A stretch of 64,000 nt of DNA from Bacteroidota bacterium (GTDB lineage Bacteria > Bacteroidota > Bacteroidia > Flavobacteriales > Weeksellaceae): contig JAFAFC010000036.1 in NCBI GenBank assembly GCA_023423715.1, forward strand, positions 42,862 to 106,861. The letters run 5' to 3'. Shown one piece after another: positions 42,952 to 52,596 of this stretch. The notes beneath the pieces were generated by a model. It made no database searches, was not told the DNA's origin, and saw only the letters and a list, made by a program, of their open reading frames with translations. The position numbers were made by a program, and so were the translations under genes. Position 1 is the stretch's first letter; each line of letters starts with the position of its first letter.

Positions 42952-44291
42952 GACTTCTTAGTTTTAGGTGAATAATTTGGATCGGTTGGGTCGTAAAATT
43001 TCGGAACCATTTTAATTTGTCTTGACAATAAAAACGCTAAAATCATCGCTAAAGTCACGAATATGAATGTGAAAAAGTAAAATGAATATTGAATTCCTGG
43101 CATCGGCGTTACGGCGTCAATGGTTTTCATTATACCATAAATTATCCACGGTTGTCGTCCAACTTCGGTCACGGTCCAACCGGCTTCTAGAGCAATATAT
43201 CCGAACGGAGTTGCAATAAAAAACATTTTAAGAAACCATTTTTTGGTCATCCATTCTTTCTTTTTGTACAAAGCGAAAAGATAAATACCACCCATCAACA
43301 TCATCACAACACCAAAGAATATCATAATTTGAAAAGCATAATGAACGACAGCAATCGGCGGCCACAAATCTCTTGGGAAGTCGTTCAAACCTTTAACTTC
43401 ACCATTAAAATCACCTGTCGCAAGAAAGCTTAAAACTTTTGGAACTTTAACGGAATATTTTACTTCACCCGTTTTTTCATCAGGAATTCCACCCAAAACA
43501 AAAGCGGCACCTTTTTCAGTTTCAAAATGAGCTTCCATCGCGGCTAGTTTAATTGGTTGTCGCTTGGTAACCGATTTCGCAGCAATATCACCACTTAACG
43601 GCGCTCCAAAGGCTCCAATCAAAGCAAATCCCATCGCAATTCGGAATGCTTTTGTATGAAACTCGACATTTTTCTTTTTTAAAATTAAATAGGCATGAAC
43701 GCCAGCAACAGCAAATCCCGTCGCGCAAAATGCAGCCACTGTCATATGAAAAGCTTGTGGAAACCAAGCTTCATTAAACATCGCTTTTATGGGATCTATG
43801 TTGATGTATTCACCATTCACAAAATCAAAACCAGCAGGACTATTCATCCAAGCATTGGCGGCTACAACAAGAATTCCCGATGCTAAACCACTAAGCCCAA
43901 CAATTAATCCGCAAATCCAGTGAAACCATTTGTTTAATCGATCCCAACCGTACAAGAAAAAACCTAAAGCGATGGCTTCAATAAAAAATGCCGTTCCCTC
44001 AAGCGAGAATGGCATTCCGAAGATGGGACCTGCATGTTCCATGAATTTAGGCCACAATAAACCTAATTCGAAAGAAAGCATCGTCCCAGAAACCGCGCCT
44101 GTTGCAAAAAGGATCGCAACACCTTTGCTCCAAGCTTTGGTAAGTCCTTTGTAGATTTCGCTTCCCGTTTTTAGATATTTCCAATGAGAGTAAGCCATCA
44201 GAAAAGGCATTACCATCCCAACACAAGCGAATATGATGTGAAAACCTAATGATAGAGCCATTTGCGACCGAGCCGCGATAAAATCATCCAT
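42948..44291 (-). CDS. cydA: cytochrome bd ubiquinol/menaquinol oxidase subunit I
   Basis: 447 residues. R8-Q-M-A-L-S-L-G-F-H begins the first helix, with the haem b595 ligand His18 as expected; GWTVTEVGRQPWIIYG near the C-terminus is the CydA signature. The quinol (Q) loop is short, as in the Bacteroidota and Gram-positive enzymes. A TAACTTTA element (7/8) lies at 44313-44320. Divergent from gyrB. Confidence 0.95.
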   Translation of the reverse strand: MDDFIAARSQMALSLGFHIIFACVGMVMPFLMAYSHWKYLKTGSEIYKGLTKAWSKGVAILFATGAVSGTMLSFELGLLWPKFMEHAGPIFGMPFSLEGTAFFIEAIALGFFLYGWDRLNKWFHWICGLIVGLSGLASGILVVAANAWMNSPAGFDFVNGEYINIDPIKAMFNEAWFPQAFHMTVAAFCATGFAVAGVHAYLILKKKNVEFHTKAFRIAMGFALIGAFGAPLSGDIAAKSVTKRQPIKLAAMEAHFETEKGAAFVLGGIPDEKTGEVKYSVKVPKVLSFLATGDFNGEVKGLNDFPRDLWPPIAVVHYAFQIMIFFGVVMMLMGGIYLFALYKKKEWMTKKWFLKMFFIATPFGYIALEAGWTVTEVGRQPWIIYGIMKTIDAVTPMPGIQYSFYFFTFIFVTLAMILAFLLSRQIKMVPKFYDPTDPNYSPKTKKS

Positions 44292-44511
44292 CCTATAAAA
44301 AATTAATGAGAGTAAAGTTAGGGATTAGAAGTTGCTTATACTTACATAATTGTGGATTATTTTAAACAAAATTTTAAAATAATTGAATACAATTTTTCGG
44401 TATTTTTTTATCAAATCTTTAACTAATTTTTGGATGCCAAAAACTTTCAAAACCCGAAAATTTTCACGATATTTGTAGGTCTTTGCACAGCGCAAAAATT
44501 AAAAATTTTAT

Positions 44512-46446
44512 ATGAGTCAAAAACAATATACAGCAAGTAGTATTCAGGCATTGGAAGGAATGGAGCACGTACGTATGCGTCCTTCAATGTACATTGGTGA
44601 TGTGGGCACTAGAGGTCTTCACCATTTGGTTTATGAAGTAGTGGACAACTCTATTGATGAGGCTTTGGCAGGTTATTGTGATACAATTACGGTAACCATC
44701 AAAGAAGGCAACGGAATCGAGGTGACCGATAACGGTCGTGGTATTCCAGTTGACTTTCACGAAAAGGAGCAAAAATCAGCTTTGGAGGTTGTAATGACCA
44801 AAATTGGAGCAGGAGGGAAGTTCGATAAAGATTCGTATAAAGTTTCGGGAGGTCTTCATGGCGTTGGAGTGTCGTGTGTTAACGCGCTTTCTAACGACAT
44901 GATTACAACGGTTTTCCGTGACGGAAATGTGTATCAACAACATTATCAAAGAGGAAAAGCTCTAGAAGATGTTAAGCAAGTAGGAAACACCGAAAAGCGT
45001 GGAACAATGCAGTTCTTCCAGCCGGATGATAGTATTTTCACTGAGTTGGTGTACAACTACGATACACTAGCAAATCGTTTGAGAGAACTTTCATATTTAA
45101 ATAAAGGAATCACAATCACTTTAACGGACGAAAGACAAGTTTTGGAAGATGGAAGTTTCAAGCATGAAGTTTTCCATTCTGAAGGTGGTCTTAAAGAATT
45201 CGTTGAGTATATCGATGGAAACCGTGAATCGATCATGGAGCACGTTATTTACATGGAAGGTGATCGAGAAGGTATTCCTGTAGAAGTGGCGATGCGTTAT
45301 AACACGTCGTTTAACGAAAACCTTCATTCGTATGTTAACAATATTAATACACATGAAGGAGGAACGCATTTAGCCGGTTTCCGTAGAGCATTAACTAGAA
45401 CTTTGAAAAAATATGCTGATGAACTTGGTTTACCAGCAAAAGAAAAAGTAGAAGTAACAGGAGATGACTTTCGCGAAGGACTTACAGCTGTGATTTCTGT
45501 TAAAGTTATGGAACCTCAGTTTGAAGGGCAAACGAAAACAAAATTAGGAAACTCTGAAGTTTCGGGTGCGGTTGATAAAATCGTTGGTGAAATGCTAACG
45601 AACTTCCTAGAAGAGAACCCTGGTGAAGCAAAAATTATCGTTCAGAAAGTTGTTTTGGCAGCGAAAGCGCGTCAAGCAGCGAAGAAAGCGAGAGAAATGG
45701 TTCAACGTAAATCACCAATGGGTGGTTCTGGACTTCCAGGGAAATTGTCAGATTGTTCTTCGAAAGATCCAGCAGAATCAGAATTATTCCTAGTGGAGGG
45801 AGATTCCGCAGGAGGTACGGCAAAACAAGGTCGTGACCGTCATTTCCAAGCAATTCTTCCTTTGAGAGGTAAGATTTTGAATGTTGAAAAATCGATGCTT
45901 CACAAAGTATATGATAATGACGAAATCAAAAATATTTATACAGCTTTAGGTGTAAGCGTTGGTACTGAGGAAGATTCAAAAGCCTTGAATTTAACAAAAC
46001 TTCGTTATCATAAAATCGTGATTATGACCGATGCCGATATCGATGGATCTCACATTTCGACTTTGATTTTGACATTCTTCTTTAGATATATGAAAGAATT
46101 GATTGAGAATGGATACATCTACATCGCTCAACCACCTTTATATTTATTGAAAAAAGGTAACAAGAAAATCTACGCCTACAACGAAAAAGAGCGTGAAGAA
46201 ATTACTCTAGAAATGTCACCAGACGGAAAAGGAGTAGAAGTACAACGTTATAAAGGTCTTGGGGAAATGAATCCTGAACAGCTTTGGGATACAACGCTTA
46301 ACCCAGAACACAGAACTTTAAAGCAAATTACAATCGAAAATGCGGTTGAGGCTGATAGTACATTCTCTATGTTGATGGGAGATGAAGTTCCACCAAGAAG
46401 AGAATTTATTGAGAAGAATGCAATCTATGCAAGAATCGACGTTTAA
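44512..46446 (+). CDS. gyrB: DNA gyrase subunit B
   Basis: 644 residues. The GHKL ATPase has EVVDNSIDEALAGY, VTDNGRGIP and GGLHGVGVSCVNALS; the transducer domain follows, and the Toprim part has FLVEGDSAGGTAKQGRDR and MTDADIDGSHISTL. The C-terminal RYKGLGEMNPEQLWDTTLNPE is also typical. Short of the 165-residue insertion of the E. coli protein, as is usual in this phylum. Together with GyrA it introduces negative supercoils. Confidence 0.96.
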   Translation: MSQKQYTASSIQALEGMEHVRMRPSMYIGDVGTRGLHHLVYEVVDNSIDEALAGYCDTITVTIKEGNGIEVTDNGRGIPVDFHEKEQKSALEVVMTKIGAGGKFDKDSYKVSGGLHGVGVSCVNALSNDMITTVFRDGNVYQQHYQRGKALEDVKQVGNTEKRGTMQFFQPDDSIFTELVYNYDTLANRLRELSYLNKGITITLTDERQVLEDGSFKHEVFHSEGGLKEFVEYIDGNRESIMEHVIYMEGDREGIPVEVAMRYNTSFNENLHSYVNNINTHEGGTHLAGFRRALTRTLKKYADELGLPAKEKVEVTGDDFREGLTAVISVKVMEPQFEGQTKTKLGNSEVSGAVDKIVGEMLTNFLEENPGEAKIIVQKVVLAAKARQAAKKAREMVQRKSPMGGSGLPGKLSDCSSKDPAESELFLVEGDSAGGTAKQGRDRHFQAILPLRGKILNVEKSMLHKVYDNDEIKNIYTALGVSVGTEEDSKALNLTKLRYHKIVIMTDADIDGSHISTLILTFFFRYMKELIENGYIYIAQPPLYLLKKGNKKIYAYNEKEREEITLEMSPDGKGVEVQRYKGLGEMNPEQLWDTTLNPEHRTLKQITIENAVEADSTFSMLMGDEVPPRREFIEKNAIYARIDV

Positions 46447-46470
46447 GAAGACGTTTATATAAAATATAGG

Positions 46471-46496
46471 AAAGCCGCCATGTTGCGGCTTTTTAT
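46471..46496 (+). terminator. intrinsic terminator after gyrB
   Basis: An 8-bp stem (AAAGCCGC at 46471-46478 with 46485-46492) and a T-run. Confidence 0.75.
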
Positions 46497-46517
46497 TTAA
46501 CAAAAAAGTACTACGAT

Positions 46518-47306
46518 ATGAAAAAGTTTATAGTAAGTTTAGTTGCCATTACAGCTTTGGTAAGTTGTAAAAAAGATAAAGAAGCCGTTACTTCAGAAAA
46601 CAACGAATTAAAAATTGATTCGGTTGTAGTGAAGGACTCTTCGGTGGTCAATAAAAATCTTACTTTAGAATATTCAACATCGTTGTTGGTTTTCCCAACA
46701 ATAAAGGAAAAACCGTTACAAGACAGTATTTATTTTTGGATTGATTCTTTGCAAGATTTTACTAAAACGGGACTTCAAAAACATGCTGATAACGCCAAAA
46801 ACAAGTTCTACAAAGGCATTGAAAAAGATTGGGTAGATGACCAAGATCATCCAGATCGTTGGTATGAAAACTCTAAAATGAAAGTTCTTTCTCAAGAGCA
46901 TCAATACTTGCAATTAGAATACTTTGTGGCCAGTTATATGGGTGGAGCGCACGGAAACTATGGATTTTTTAACCGAGTTTTCGATCTTCAAAATAAGAAA
47001 ACGGTTGTTCTTTCTGATATTACGACGATGTCTGAAGACAAACTTTCTGCTTTGTTGATGCAAAATATTGATACCAAAACTTCTGTAGCAACAGACCAAG
47101 ACGGTGAAGTAAAGAATTCTGAAATGCTTTTAGTAGAGAAAATTCCATCGACTCGAAACTTCTATTTTGATCAAAATAATTTGTATTTCCATTACAGTCC
47201 GTACGAAATTACAGCGTATGCAGCAGGTGATGTTTTGATTCCGATTTCTTGGCAAGAATTGGCATCAACATTGACTCCAGAATTCAAAAAAAGAATGGGA
47301 TTATAG
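46518..47306 (+). CDS. DUF3298/DUF4163 domain lipoprotein
   Basis: 262 residues. A lipoprotein signal ends at the Cys of LVSCKKDK (about residue 17). The N-terminal half (LTLEYSTSLLVFPTIKEKP ... FVASYMGGAHGNYGFFNRVFDLQ) matches DUF4163/PdaC-like and the C-terminal half (FYFDQNNLYFHYSPYEITAYAAGDVLIPISWQEL) matches DUF3298. This domain pair is known in periplasmic proteins next to polysaccharide deacetylases and in anti-sigma-like contexts; no enzyme partner is visible here. The lipid kinase gene starts 17 bp after its stop. Confidence 0.85.
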   Translation: MKKFIVSLVAITALVSCKKDKEAVTSENNELKIDSVVVKDSSVVNKNLTLEYSTSLLVFPTIKEKPLQDSIYFWIDSLQDFTKTGLQKHADNAKNKFYKGIEKDWVDDQDHPDRWYENSKMKVLSQEHQYLQLEYFVASYMGGAHGNYGFFNRVFDLQNKKTVVLSDITTMSEDKLSALLMQNIDTKTSVATDQDGEVKNSEMLLVEKIPSTRNFYFDQNNLYFHYSPYEITAYAAGDVLIPISWQELASTLTPEFKKRMGL

Positions 47307-47323
47307 AAAATAAAAGCTCAGAA

Positions 47324-48178
47324 ATGATTGATCGTTGCATTTTTATTATTAACCCAAACTCCGCAAAAGGGAAGTACGACGGCTTTGTAGCAAGTTTACA
47401 AAAGCTGCATCCGAATGCAAAATATTTTGTTTCCGAAAGTAAAGAACATACGACAGAAATTATTCGTTCTCATTTTGAAACGACCGATATTTTTGTTGCT
47501 GCAGGAGGCGATGGAACGATTTCTTCAATTGCTGAACATTTGATTAATTCGGATAAAATCCTTGCGGTTTATCCGATGGGATCGGGCAATGGATTTGCTC
47601 GTGAAAATGAGTTCACAAAAGATATTGAATATCTTCTTGCTAAAATTAGAGTAGGAAAAAGTATGAAAATCGACACGGTGAAAATCGATTCTCATATTTC
47701 TTTAAACGTTTCTGGAGTAGGCTTTGACAGCATTGTTGCCGATTCTTTCGAAGGAACGAATCGAGGTTTTCTTAACTATATTAAGACGACTATTGGAACG
47801 TATTTTAAATACGAAGGAATTGAAGTTTCTTTCAAAACCGAAGAATTAAAAAAGTATAACGGGTCGTATTTAATGTTGAATATCGCCAATACACGCCAGT
47901 TTGGAAACAACGCTTACATCGCGCCACAAGCGGATATGGCAGATGGTTTAGCCGAATTAGTTTTGGTAAAACATTTCCCAAATACACATATTCCGATTTT
48001 TGCAAAGCAATTGTTTTCAAAAGAATTGCACTTGAATCCGTACGTTGAATTTATTCCGTTCAAAGAACTTGAATTGGAAGTCAACCAAGATATTTGGCAT
48101 ATTGATGGCGATGTTCAGAAGATCAATTCACCTGTTCAACTTAAAGTTCAGCCTTCAAGTTTGAATATTTTGATTTAA
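47324..48178 (+). CDS. diacylglycerol kinase family lipid kinase (YegS/DagK-like)
   Basis: 284 residues from the ATG at 47324; the open frame extends back into the previous gene, but only this start gives the family N-terminus (FIINPNSAKGKYDGF). The catalytic loop is AAGGDGTISSIAEHL (about residues 60-74), with YPMGSGNGFARE after it. It phosphorylates a membrane lipid such as diacylglycerol or a sphingoid/ceramide-like base, the latter being plausible in Bacteroidota. Likely co-transcribed with the DUF3298 lipoprotein. Confidence 0.88.
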   Translation: MIDRCIFIINPNSAKGKYDGFVASLQKLHPNAKYFVSESKEHTTEIIRSHFETTDIFVAAGGDGTISSIAEHLINSDKILAVYPMGSGNGFARENEFTKDIEYLLAKIRVGKSMKIDTVKIDSHISLNVSGVGFDSIVADSFEGTNRGFLNYIKTTIGTYFKYEGIEVSFKTEELKKYNGSYLMLNIANTRQFGNNAYIAPQADMADGLAELVLVKHFPNTHIPIFAKQLFSKELHLNPYVEFIPFKELELEVNQDIWHIDGDVQKINSPVQLKVQPSSLNILI

Positions 48179-48201
48179 AAATCAGCTTAATTAAAACATA
48201 A

Positions 48202-48232
48202 AAAAATCCAAGAAATACTTCTTGGAATTTTT
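48202..48232. terminator. terminator between lipid kinase and ggt
   Basis: Stem TCCAAG/CTTGGA (48207-48212 with 48221-48226), extended by A/T runs with one bulge. It lies between convergent genes. Confidence 0.65.
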
Positions 48233-48252
48233 ATTTTATCGAGTTAAAACTA

Positions 48253-49941
48253 CTACTGAACGGCGACAGAGTCATCTCCGCGACCATCAGCTACCGCCGT
48301 AATTTTACCGTCTTTATCAATTTGAATGTATTCCATTTTACCAATCATCGCACGGTTTTCAGCTTTGTAACCCATTTTTTCTAATTGCTGAATTGTTTCT
48401 TTAGAAAAACCTTTTTCAAAATCGACTGTTTCTGGTAGCCATTGATGATGGAATTTCGGAGCATTAATAGCCATATTTGGCGTTAATTTAAAATCAATAA
48501 TATTCACCAAAGTTTGGAAAACAGATGTTGGAATCGTTGTTCCGCCCGGAGTTCCTACAACCATAAACGGTTTTCCGCCTTGAAGTACGATTGTTGGCGC
48601 CATTGACGATAACATTCTTTTCCCAGGTTGTATGGCATTGGCTTCTCCACCAACGGCACCAAACATATTTGGAACACCTGGTTTTACAGAGAAGTCGTCC
48701 ATTTCGTTATTCAAGAAAAATCCAGCACCAGTAACAACGACTTTGCTTCCGTAAAGTCCATTCAAAGTTGTTGTAATCGATGCCATATTTCCTTCTGAAT
48801 CGATAATCGAAATATGGGTGGTTTCTGTAGATTCTTTTCCTTGCGAAATAATTTTTCCAACTTCCGCACTTGGGGTTGCTTTACTGCTGTTGTATGATTT
48901 CCAACGATCCTTTAAATACGAATCGGAAATCAGTTTCTGAGTTTGATCTTTAATAAAATCAGGATCTCCCATATATTCGGCGCGGTCGGCATACGCTCGT
49001 CGCTCAGCTTCTGTCATAATTTGTACTGCTTCAACCGAATTATGTTGATACTTTTCTAAATTGGCGAAAGACGTCATACGAAGCATTTGCGCCATCAAAA
49101 TACCACCACTAGAAGGTAACGGCATAGTAATAATATCATTTCCTTTATAGCTGAATTCTAAAGGTTTTCTCAAGCGAACTTGATAGTTTTTTAAATCTTG
49201 AAGGCTAATAATTCCGTTTCCACGCTTCATTTCAGAAACAATTAGTTCCGCAGTTTTACCTTCATAGAAGCCTTTAGCACCTTCTTTTTGAATACGTTTT
49301 AATGTTTCCGCTAATTCTTTTTGAACTAAAAGATCTCCTTCTTTCCATTTTCCATCCTTTACAAAAACGGTTTTCGCTTTGTTGAATTTCACAAAATCGG
49401 CTCGTTGCGAATTCAATAAATTAGCCTCATGTTCCGAAATAGCAAATCCTTTTTCTGCCAAATCAATTGCAGGCTGAATTAATTGAGCCATAGGAAGTTT
49501 TGCATGTTTTAATGTTTCGTAAAAACCTGCAATAGAACCTGGAATTCCAACAGCTAAATGTCCATTTTGAGAAAGATCTGTATTAGCATTTCCTTTTTTA
49601 TCCAAATACATGTCACGATGGGATTTTGCAGGAGCAGTTTCTCTAAAATCAATTGTAAATTTTTCTCCATTCTGTTTTACACCAACCAAAAATCCACCAC
49701 CACCGATATTTCCAGCTTGTGGATAAACAACGGCAAGTGCATATTGTGTTGCAATCGCAGCATCATAGGCATTTCCACCATTTCGCATCACCAAAGCTCC
49801 CGCTTCGCTCGCTAAAGGATGGGCAGAAACTACGACTCCTTTTTTCTTCACTTGAACCTCTTTTACCGTTGCATAATCGGTGTATTGAGCATCAACAACC
49901 TGAAGACTTACTAACGCCAAAAGGAGAACTAATTTTTTCAT
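48253..49941 (-). CDS. ggt: gamma-glutamyltransferase
   Basis: 562 residues. The signal peptide (about 1-18, ending VDAQ) exports it. The precursor cleaves itself before the catalytic Thr374, seen in STETTHISI, with the following DSEGNMASITTTLN block; the glycine-rich SSMAPTIVLQGGKPFMVVGTPGG is near the end. It removes the gamma-glutamyl group from glutathione and related compounds in the periplasm. Monocistronic; I could not identify a clear -7 element. Confidence 0.94.
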   Translation of the reverse strand: MKKLVLLLALVSLQVVDAQYTDYATVKEVQVKKKGVVVSAHPLASEAGALVMRNGGNAYDAAIATQYALAVVYPQAGNIGGGGFLVGVKQNGEKFTIDFRETAPAKSHRDMYLDKKGNANTDLSQNGHLAVGIPGSIAGFYETLKHAKLPMAQLIQPAIDLAEKGFAISEHEANLLNSQRADFVKFNKAKTVFVKDGKWKEGDLLVQKELAETLKRIQKEGAKGFYEGKTAELIVSEMKRGNGIISLQDLKNYQVRLRKPLEFSYKGNDIITMPLPSSGGILMAQMLRMTSFANLEKYQHNSVEAVQIMTEAERRAYADRAEYMGDPDFIKDQTQKLISDSYLKDRWKSYNSSKATPSAEVGKIISQGKESTETTHISIIDSEGNMASITTTLNGLYGSKVVVTGAGFFLNNEMDDFSVKPGVPNMFGAVGGEANAIQPGKRMLSSMAPTIVLQGGKPFMVVGTPGGTTIPTSVFQTLVNIIDFKLTPNMAINAPKFHHQWLPETVDFEKGFSKETIQQLEKMGYKAENRAMIGKMEYIQIDKDGKITAVADGRGDDSVAVQ

Positions 49942-50061
49942 ATCTAGAAAGTTTATACTATTAATTTTAAACGCATAAATGTAAAGAATTATTAAGGAAA
50001 TACGGGCAAAAATGGAAAAATTTATGTGTAAAAATCAGTTGGAAGACTTGGTCGTATTCTT

Positions 50062-50069
50062 TATATTTG
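50062..50069 (+). promoter_or_regulatory. -7 element of epimerase promoter
   Basis: TATATTTG followed by C, 16 bp before the ATG at 50086. Confidence 0.6.
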
Positions 50070-50085
50070 CTTAAATAAAAAATTC

Positions 50086-51045
50086 ATGAGCTCCACGGAA
50101 AAAATTCTTATTACCGGTGCCTTAGGACAAATAGGAACCGAACTTACCAACCGCTTGGTTGAAATTCACGGAAAAGAAAATGTAATTGCATCTGGCCTAG
50201 ATCGTTGGGACAAGTCACTTACTTCAGCTGGATATTATGAACGAATGGACGTTAGTAACATGCAATTAGTAAAACAAGTTGTTCAAGATTACGAGATTAC
50301 GACGGTATATCATTTGGCATCTTTACTTTCTGGAACATCAGAAAAACAGCCGCTTTTCGCTTGGAGACTGAATGTAGAACCTTTATTGAATTTCTTAGAA
50401 TTAGCTAAAGAAGGTTTGATTAAAAAAGTGTTTTGGCCAAGTTCAATTGCCGTTTTCGGAACGGGAATTCCAAAACATGATGTTGGCCAAGATGTTGTTT
50501 TGAATCCAACCACGGTTTATGGAATCTCAAAAATGGCAGGAGAGAAGTGGTGTGAATATTATCATGCAAAACATGGAGTTGATGTACGAAGCATCCGTTA
50601 TCCTGGTTTAATTTCTTGGAAAACGCCTGCTGGTGGAGGAACAACTGATTATGCGGTTGAAATTTTTTACGAAGCTTTAGAAGAAGGTAAATACAAAAGT
50701 TTTATCAAAGAAGATACGGGAATGCCAATGTTGTACATGGATGATGCCATTGATGCTACTTTGAAGTTAATGGAAGCTCCAAAAGAACAACTAACTGTAC
50801 ATTCATCGTATAATTTGGGTGGAATGAGTTTTACACCATCTGAATTAGCTGCTGAAATCAAAAAACATATTCCTGAATTTGAAATTTCCTACGAACCTGA
50901 TTTCAGACAAGCCATTGCCGATTCTTGGCCAGCGTCTATCGATGATTCGATTGCGAAAAAAGATTGGGGACTTAATTATCAGTTCGGTATTGAAGAAATG
51001 ACTGCTGATATGTTGAAAAACCTTCGAGTAAAACTTGAAAAATAA
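50086..51045 (+). CDS. NAD-dependent epimerase-type L-threonine 3-dehydrogenase
   Basis: 319 residues. A short-chain (extended SDR) Rossmann fold: ILITGALGQIGTELTNRL (about residues 6-23), the active-site Ser region PSSIAVFG and the YxxxK pair in TTVYGISKMAGEKWCEYY (Tyr about 144, Lys about 148). RYPGLISWKTPAGGGTTDYAVEIFYEAL is the diagnostic block of the epimerase-like threonine dehydrogenases, which oxidise threonine to 2-amino-3-ketobutyrate. No 2-amino-3-ketobutyrate ligase (kbl) gene is in the window. Confidence 0.88.
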   Translation: MSSTEKILITGALGQIGTELTNRLVEIHGKENVIASGLDRWDKSLTSAGYYERMDVSNMQLVKQVVQDYEITTVYHLASLLSGTSEKQPLFAWRLNVEPLLNFLELAKEGLIKKVFWPSSIAVFGTGIPKHDVGQDVVLNPTTVYGISKMAGEKWCEYYHAKHGVDVRSIRYPGLISWKTPAGGGTTDYAVEIFYEALEEGKYKSFIKEDTGMPMLYMDDAIDATLKLMEAPKEQLTVHSSYNLGGMSFTPSELAAEIKKHIPEFEISYEPDFRQAIADSWPASIDDSIAKKDWGLNYQFGIEEMTADMLKNLRVKLEK

Positions 51046-51050
51046 ATAGT

Positions 51051-51086
51051 AATTCGTCCCAGCCAAAGGCTGGGACGAATTGTTTT
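51051..51086 (+). terminator. strong terminator after the epimerase gene
   Basis: A 14-bp perfect stem (51051-51064 with 51068-51081), AAA loop and a T-run after a G. Confidence 0.88.
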
Positions 51087-51117
51087 TACATCGAAATCCA
51101 TTTTCATTCTAAAAACG

Positions 51118-51125
51118 TATCTTTG
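51118..51125 (+). promoter_or_regulatory. -7 element of the helicase promoter
   Basis: TATCTTTG followed by C, 37 bp before the ATG at 51163, so this mRNA has a leader of about 30 nt, longer than most here. Confidence 0.65.
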
Positions 51126-51162
51126 CACTCCCGTAAAGGAAAATCAACCTTAATTTCATCAC

Positions 51163-52512
51163 ATGAAAACCACATTTGCCCATTTTGACCTTTCAGAAAA
51201 AATCTTGGATGCGCTTGCAGACTTGAACCTTTTCGAGCCTACACCAATTCAAGAAAAAAGCTGGAGTCCGATTCTTTCAGGGCGTGATGTGATGGGAATT
51301 GCACAAACGGGAACCGGAAAAACATTAGCCTATTTATTGCCCACTTTAAAAACGTGGAACTATAATAAAACAGGAAATCCTTCCATCTTAATTCTTGTTC
51401 CAACACGTGAATTGGTGGTTCAGGTAACCGAAATTGTTGAATCACTAACCAAGAATTTAACAGCGCGAGTAATCGGAATTTACGGTGGAAAAAATATCAA
51501 TACACAGAAATTATTGTTCAATGATGGTTGTGATATCTTAATTGGAACTCCCGGTCGTGTGATGGATTTGTCTATTGACAACGCGATTTCCCTTAAAGAA
51601 GTTAAGAAATTAATCATTGACGAATTTGATGAAATGCTGAATCTAGGTTTCCGACCTCAGTTGACGCATATATTCGAAATGATGAAGGAGAAAAGACAAA
51701 ATATCCTATTCTCAGCAACGATGACCGAAGCTGTTGATGTAATGTTGGATGAATATTTTGCAAATCCTTTGGAAGTTACCCTTGCAAAATCGGGAACGCC
51801 ACTTGAAAAAATTGCGCAAAAAGGCTATAAAGTTGAAAATTTCAATACGAAAATCAACCTTTTAAAACACCTTATAGAAACTCAAGAAGACCTTTCAAAA
51901 ATCTTAATTTTTACCAATAATAAGCGTCATGCCGATTTGCTTTTCAACAAAATTGATGAGCTTTTCCCAGAGCAATTTGATGTAATTCACTCCAACAAAT
52001 CTCAAAATTATCGTCTTAAAGCGATGAATCGATTTGAACACGGAGAAATCAAAGGTTTAATTACCACCGACGTCATGGCGCGTGGATTGGATATTTCAGA
52101 CATTACCCATGTTATAAACTTTGAAGTTCCAGATATTCCAGAACAATACATTCACCGAATTGGTCGAACGGGTAGAGCGGATAAAGACGGAACTTCGATA
52201 ACATTTACGACCAAGAAAGAAGAAATATTACTTCTTGAAATTGAGATGTTAATGAGCAAAGAAGTGGAAATGATTGAATTCCCATCAGAAGTGAAAATCA
52301 ATCCGCAAAAAATTGCATCTGAAAAAGAAGATGTGATTATGAAAAACCCGGTTCAAATCAAGATGAATGAAGGTGGTGCGGCTTTCCATGAGAAGAAAGA
52401 TAAGAACAAAAAAGAAAATTGGGGAGGCCCACATAAGCGAAAAGCACCAAAGAAAATTGGAGCCAATCGTGCGCAACAAAAGGCAAAATCCAAAGCCAAA
52501 AGAAAAAAATAA
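51163..52512 (+). CDS. DEAD-box ATP-dependent RNA helicase with DEFD motif II
   Basis: 449 residues with every helicase motif in order: the Q motif (FEPTPIQ), I AQTGTGKT (48-55), Ia PTRELV, Ib GTPGR, II DEFD (153-156), III SAT, V TTDVMARGLDI and VI HRIGRTGRADKDG. Motif II is DEFD rather than DEAD. The C-terminus is a lysine-rich tail (KRKAPKKIGANRAQQKAKSK) likely to bind RNA. Probably a cold-shock or ribosome-assembly helicase; the specific role is not readable. Confidence 0.93.
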   Translation: MKTTFAHFDLSEKILDALADLNLFEPTPIQEKSWSPILSGRDVMGIAQTGTGKTLAYLLPTLKTWNYNKTGNPSILILVPTRELVVQVTEIVESLTKNLTARVIGIYGGKNINTQKLLFNDGCDILIGTPGRVMDLSIDNAISLKEVKKLIIDEFDEMLNLGFRPQLTHIFEMMKEKRQNILFSATMTEAVDVMLDEYFANPLEVTLAKSGTPLEKIAQKGYKVENFNTKINLLKHLIETQEDLSKILIFTNNKRHADLLFNKIDELFPEQFDVIHSNKSQNYRLKAMNRFEHGEIKGLITTDVMARGLDISDITHVINFEVPDIPEQYIHRIGRTGRADKDGTSITFTTKKEEILLLEIEMLMSKEVEMIEFPSEVKINPQKIASEKEDVIMKNPVQIKMNEGGAAFHEKKDKNKKENWGGPHKRKAPKKIGANRAQQKAKSKAKRKK

Positions 52513-52596
52513 CGAAAGTCTTTACTTTTGTTTTTTTTATGTCTTAACTTTAAGTCTAGGAACACTTTTTGAAAGTCTAAACATAGAAATTATCGT

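Noticed and set aside
47249..47323. A 25-residue N-terminal extension of the lipid kinase overlapping the DUF3298 gene
   Set aside because: The extension is the other frame of the upstream gene's end; the kinase N-terminus fits the ATG at 47324.
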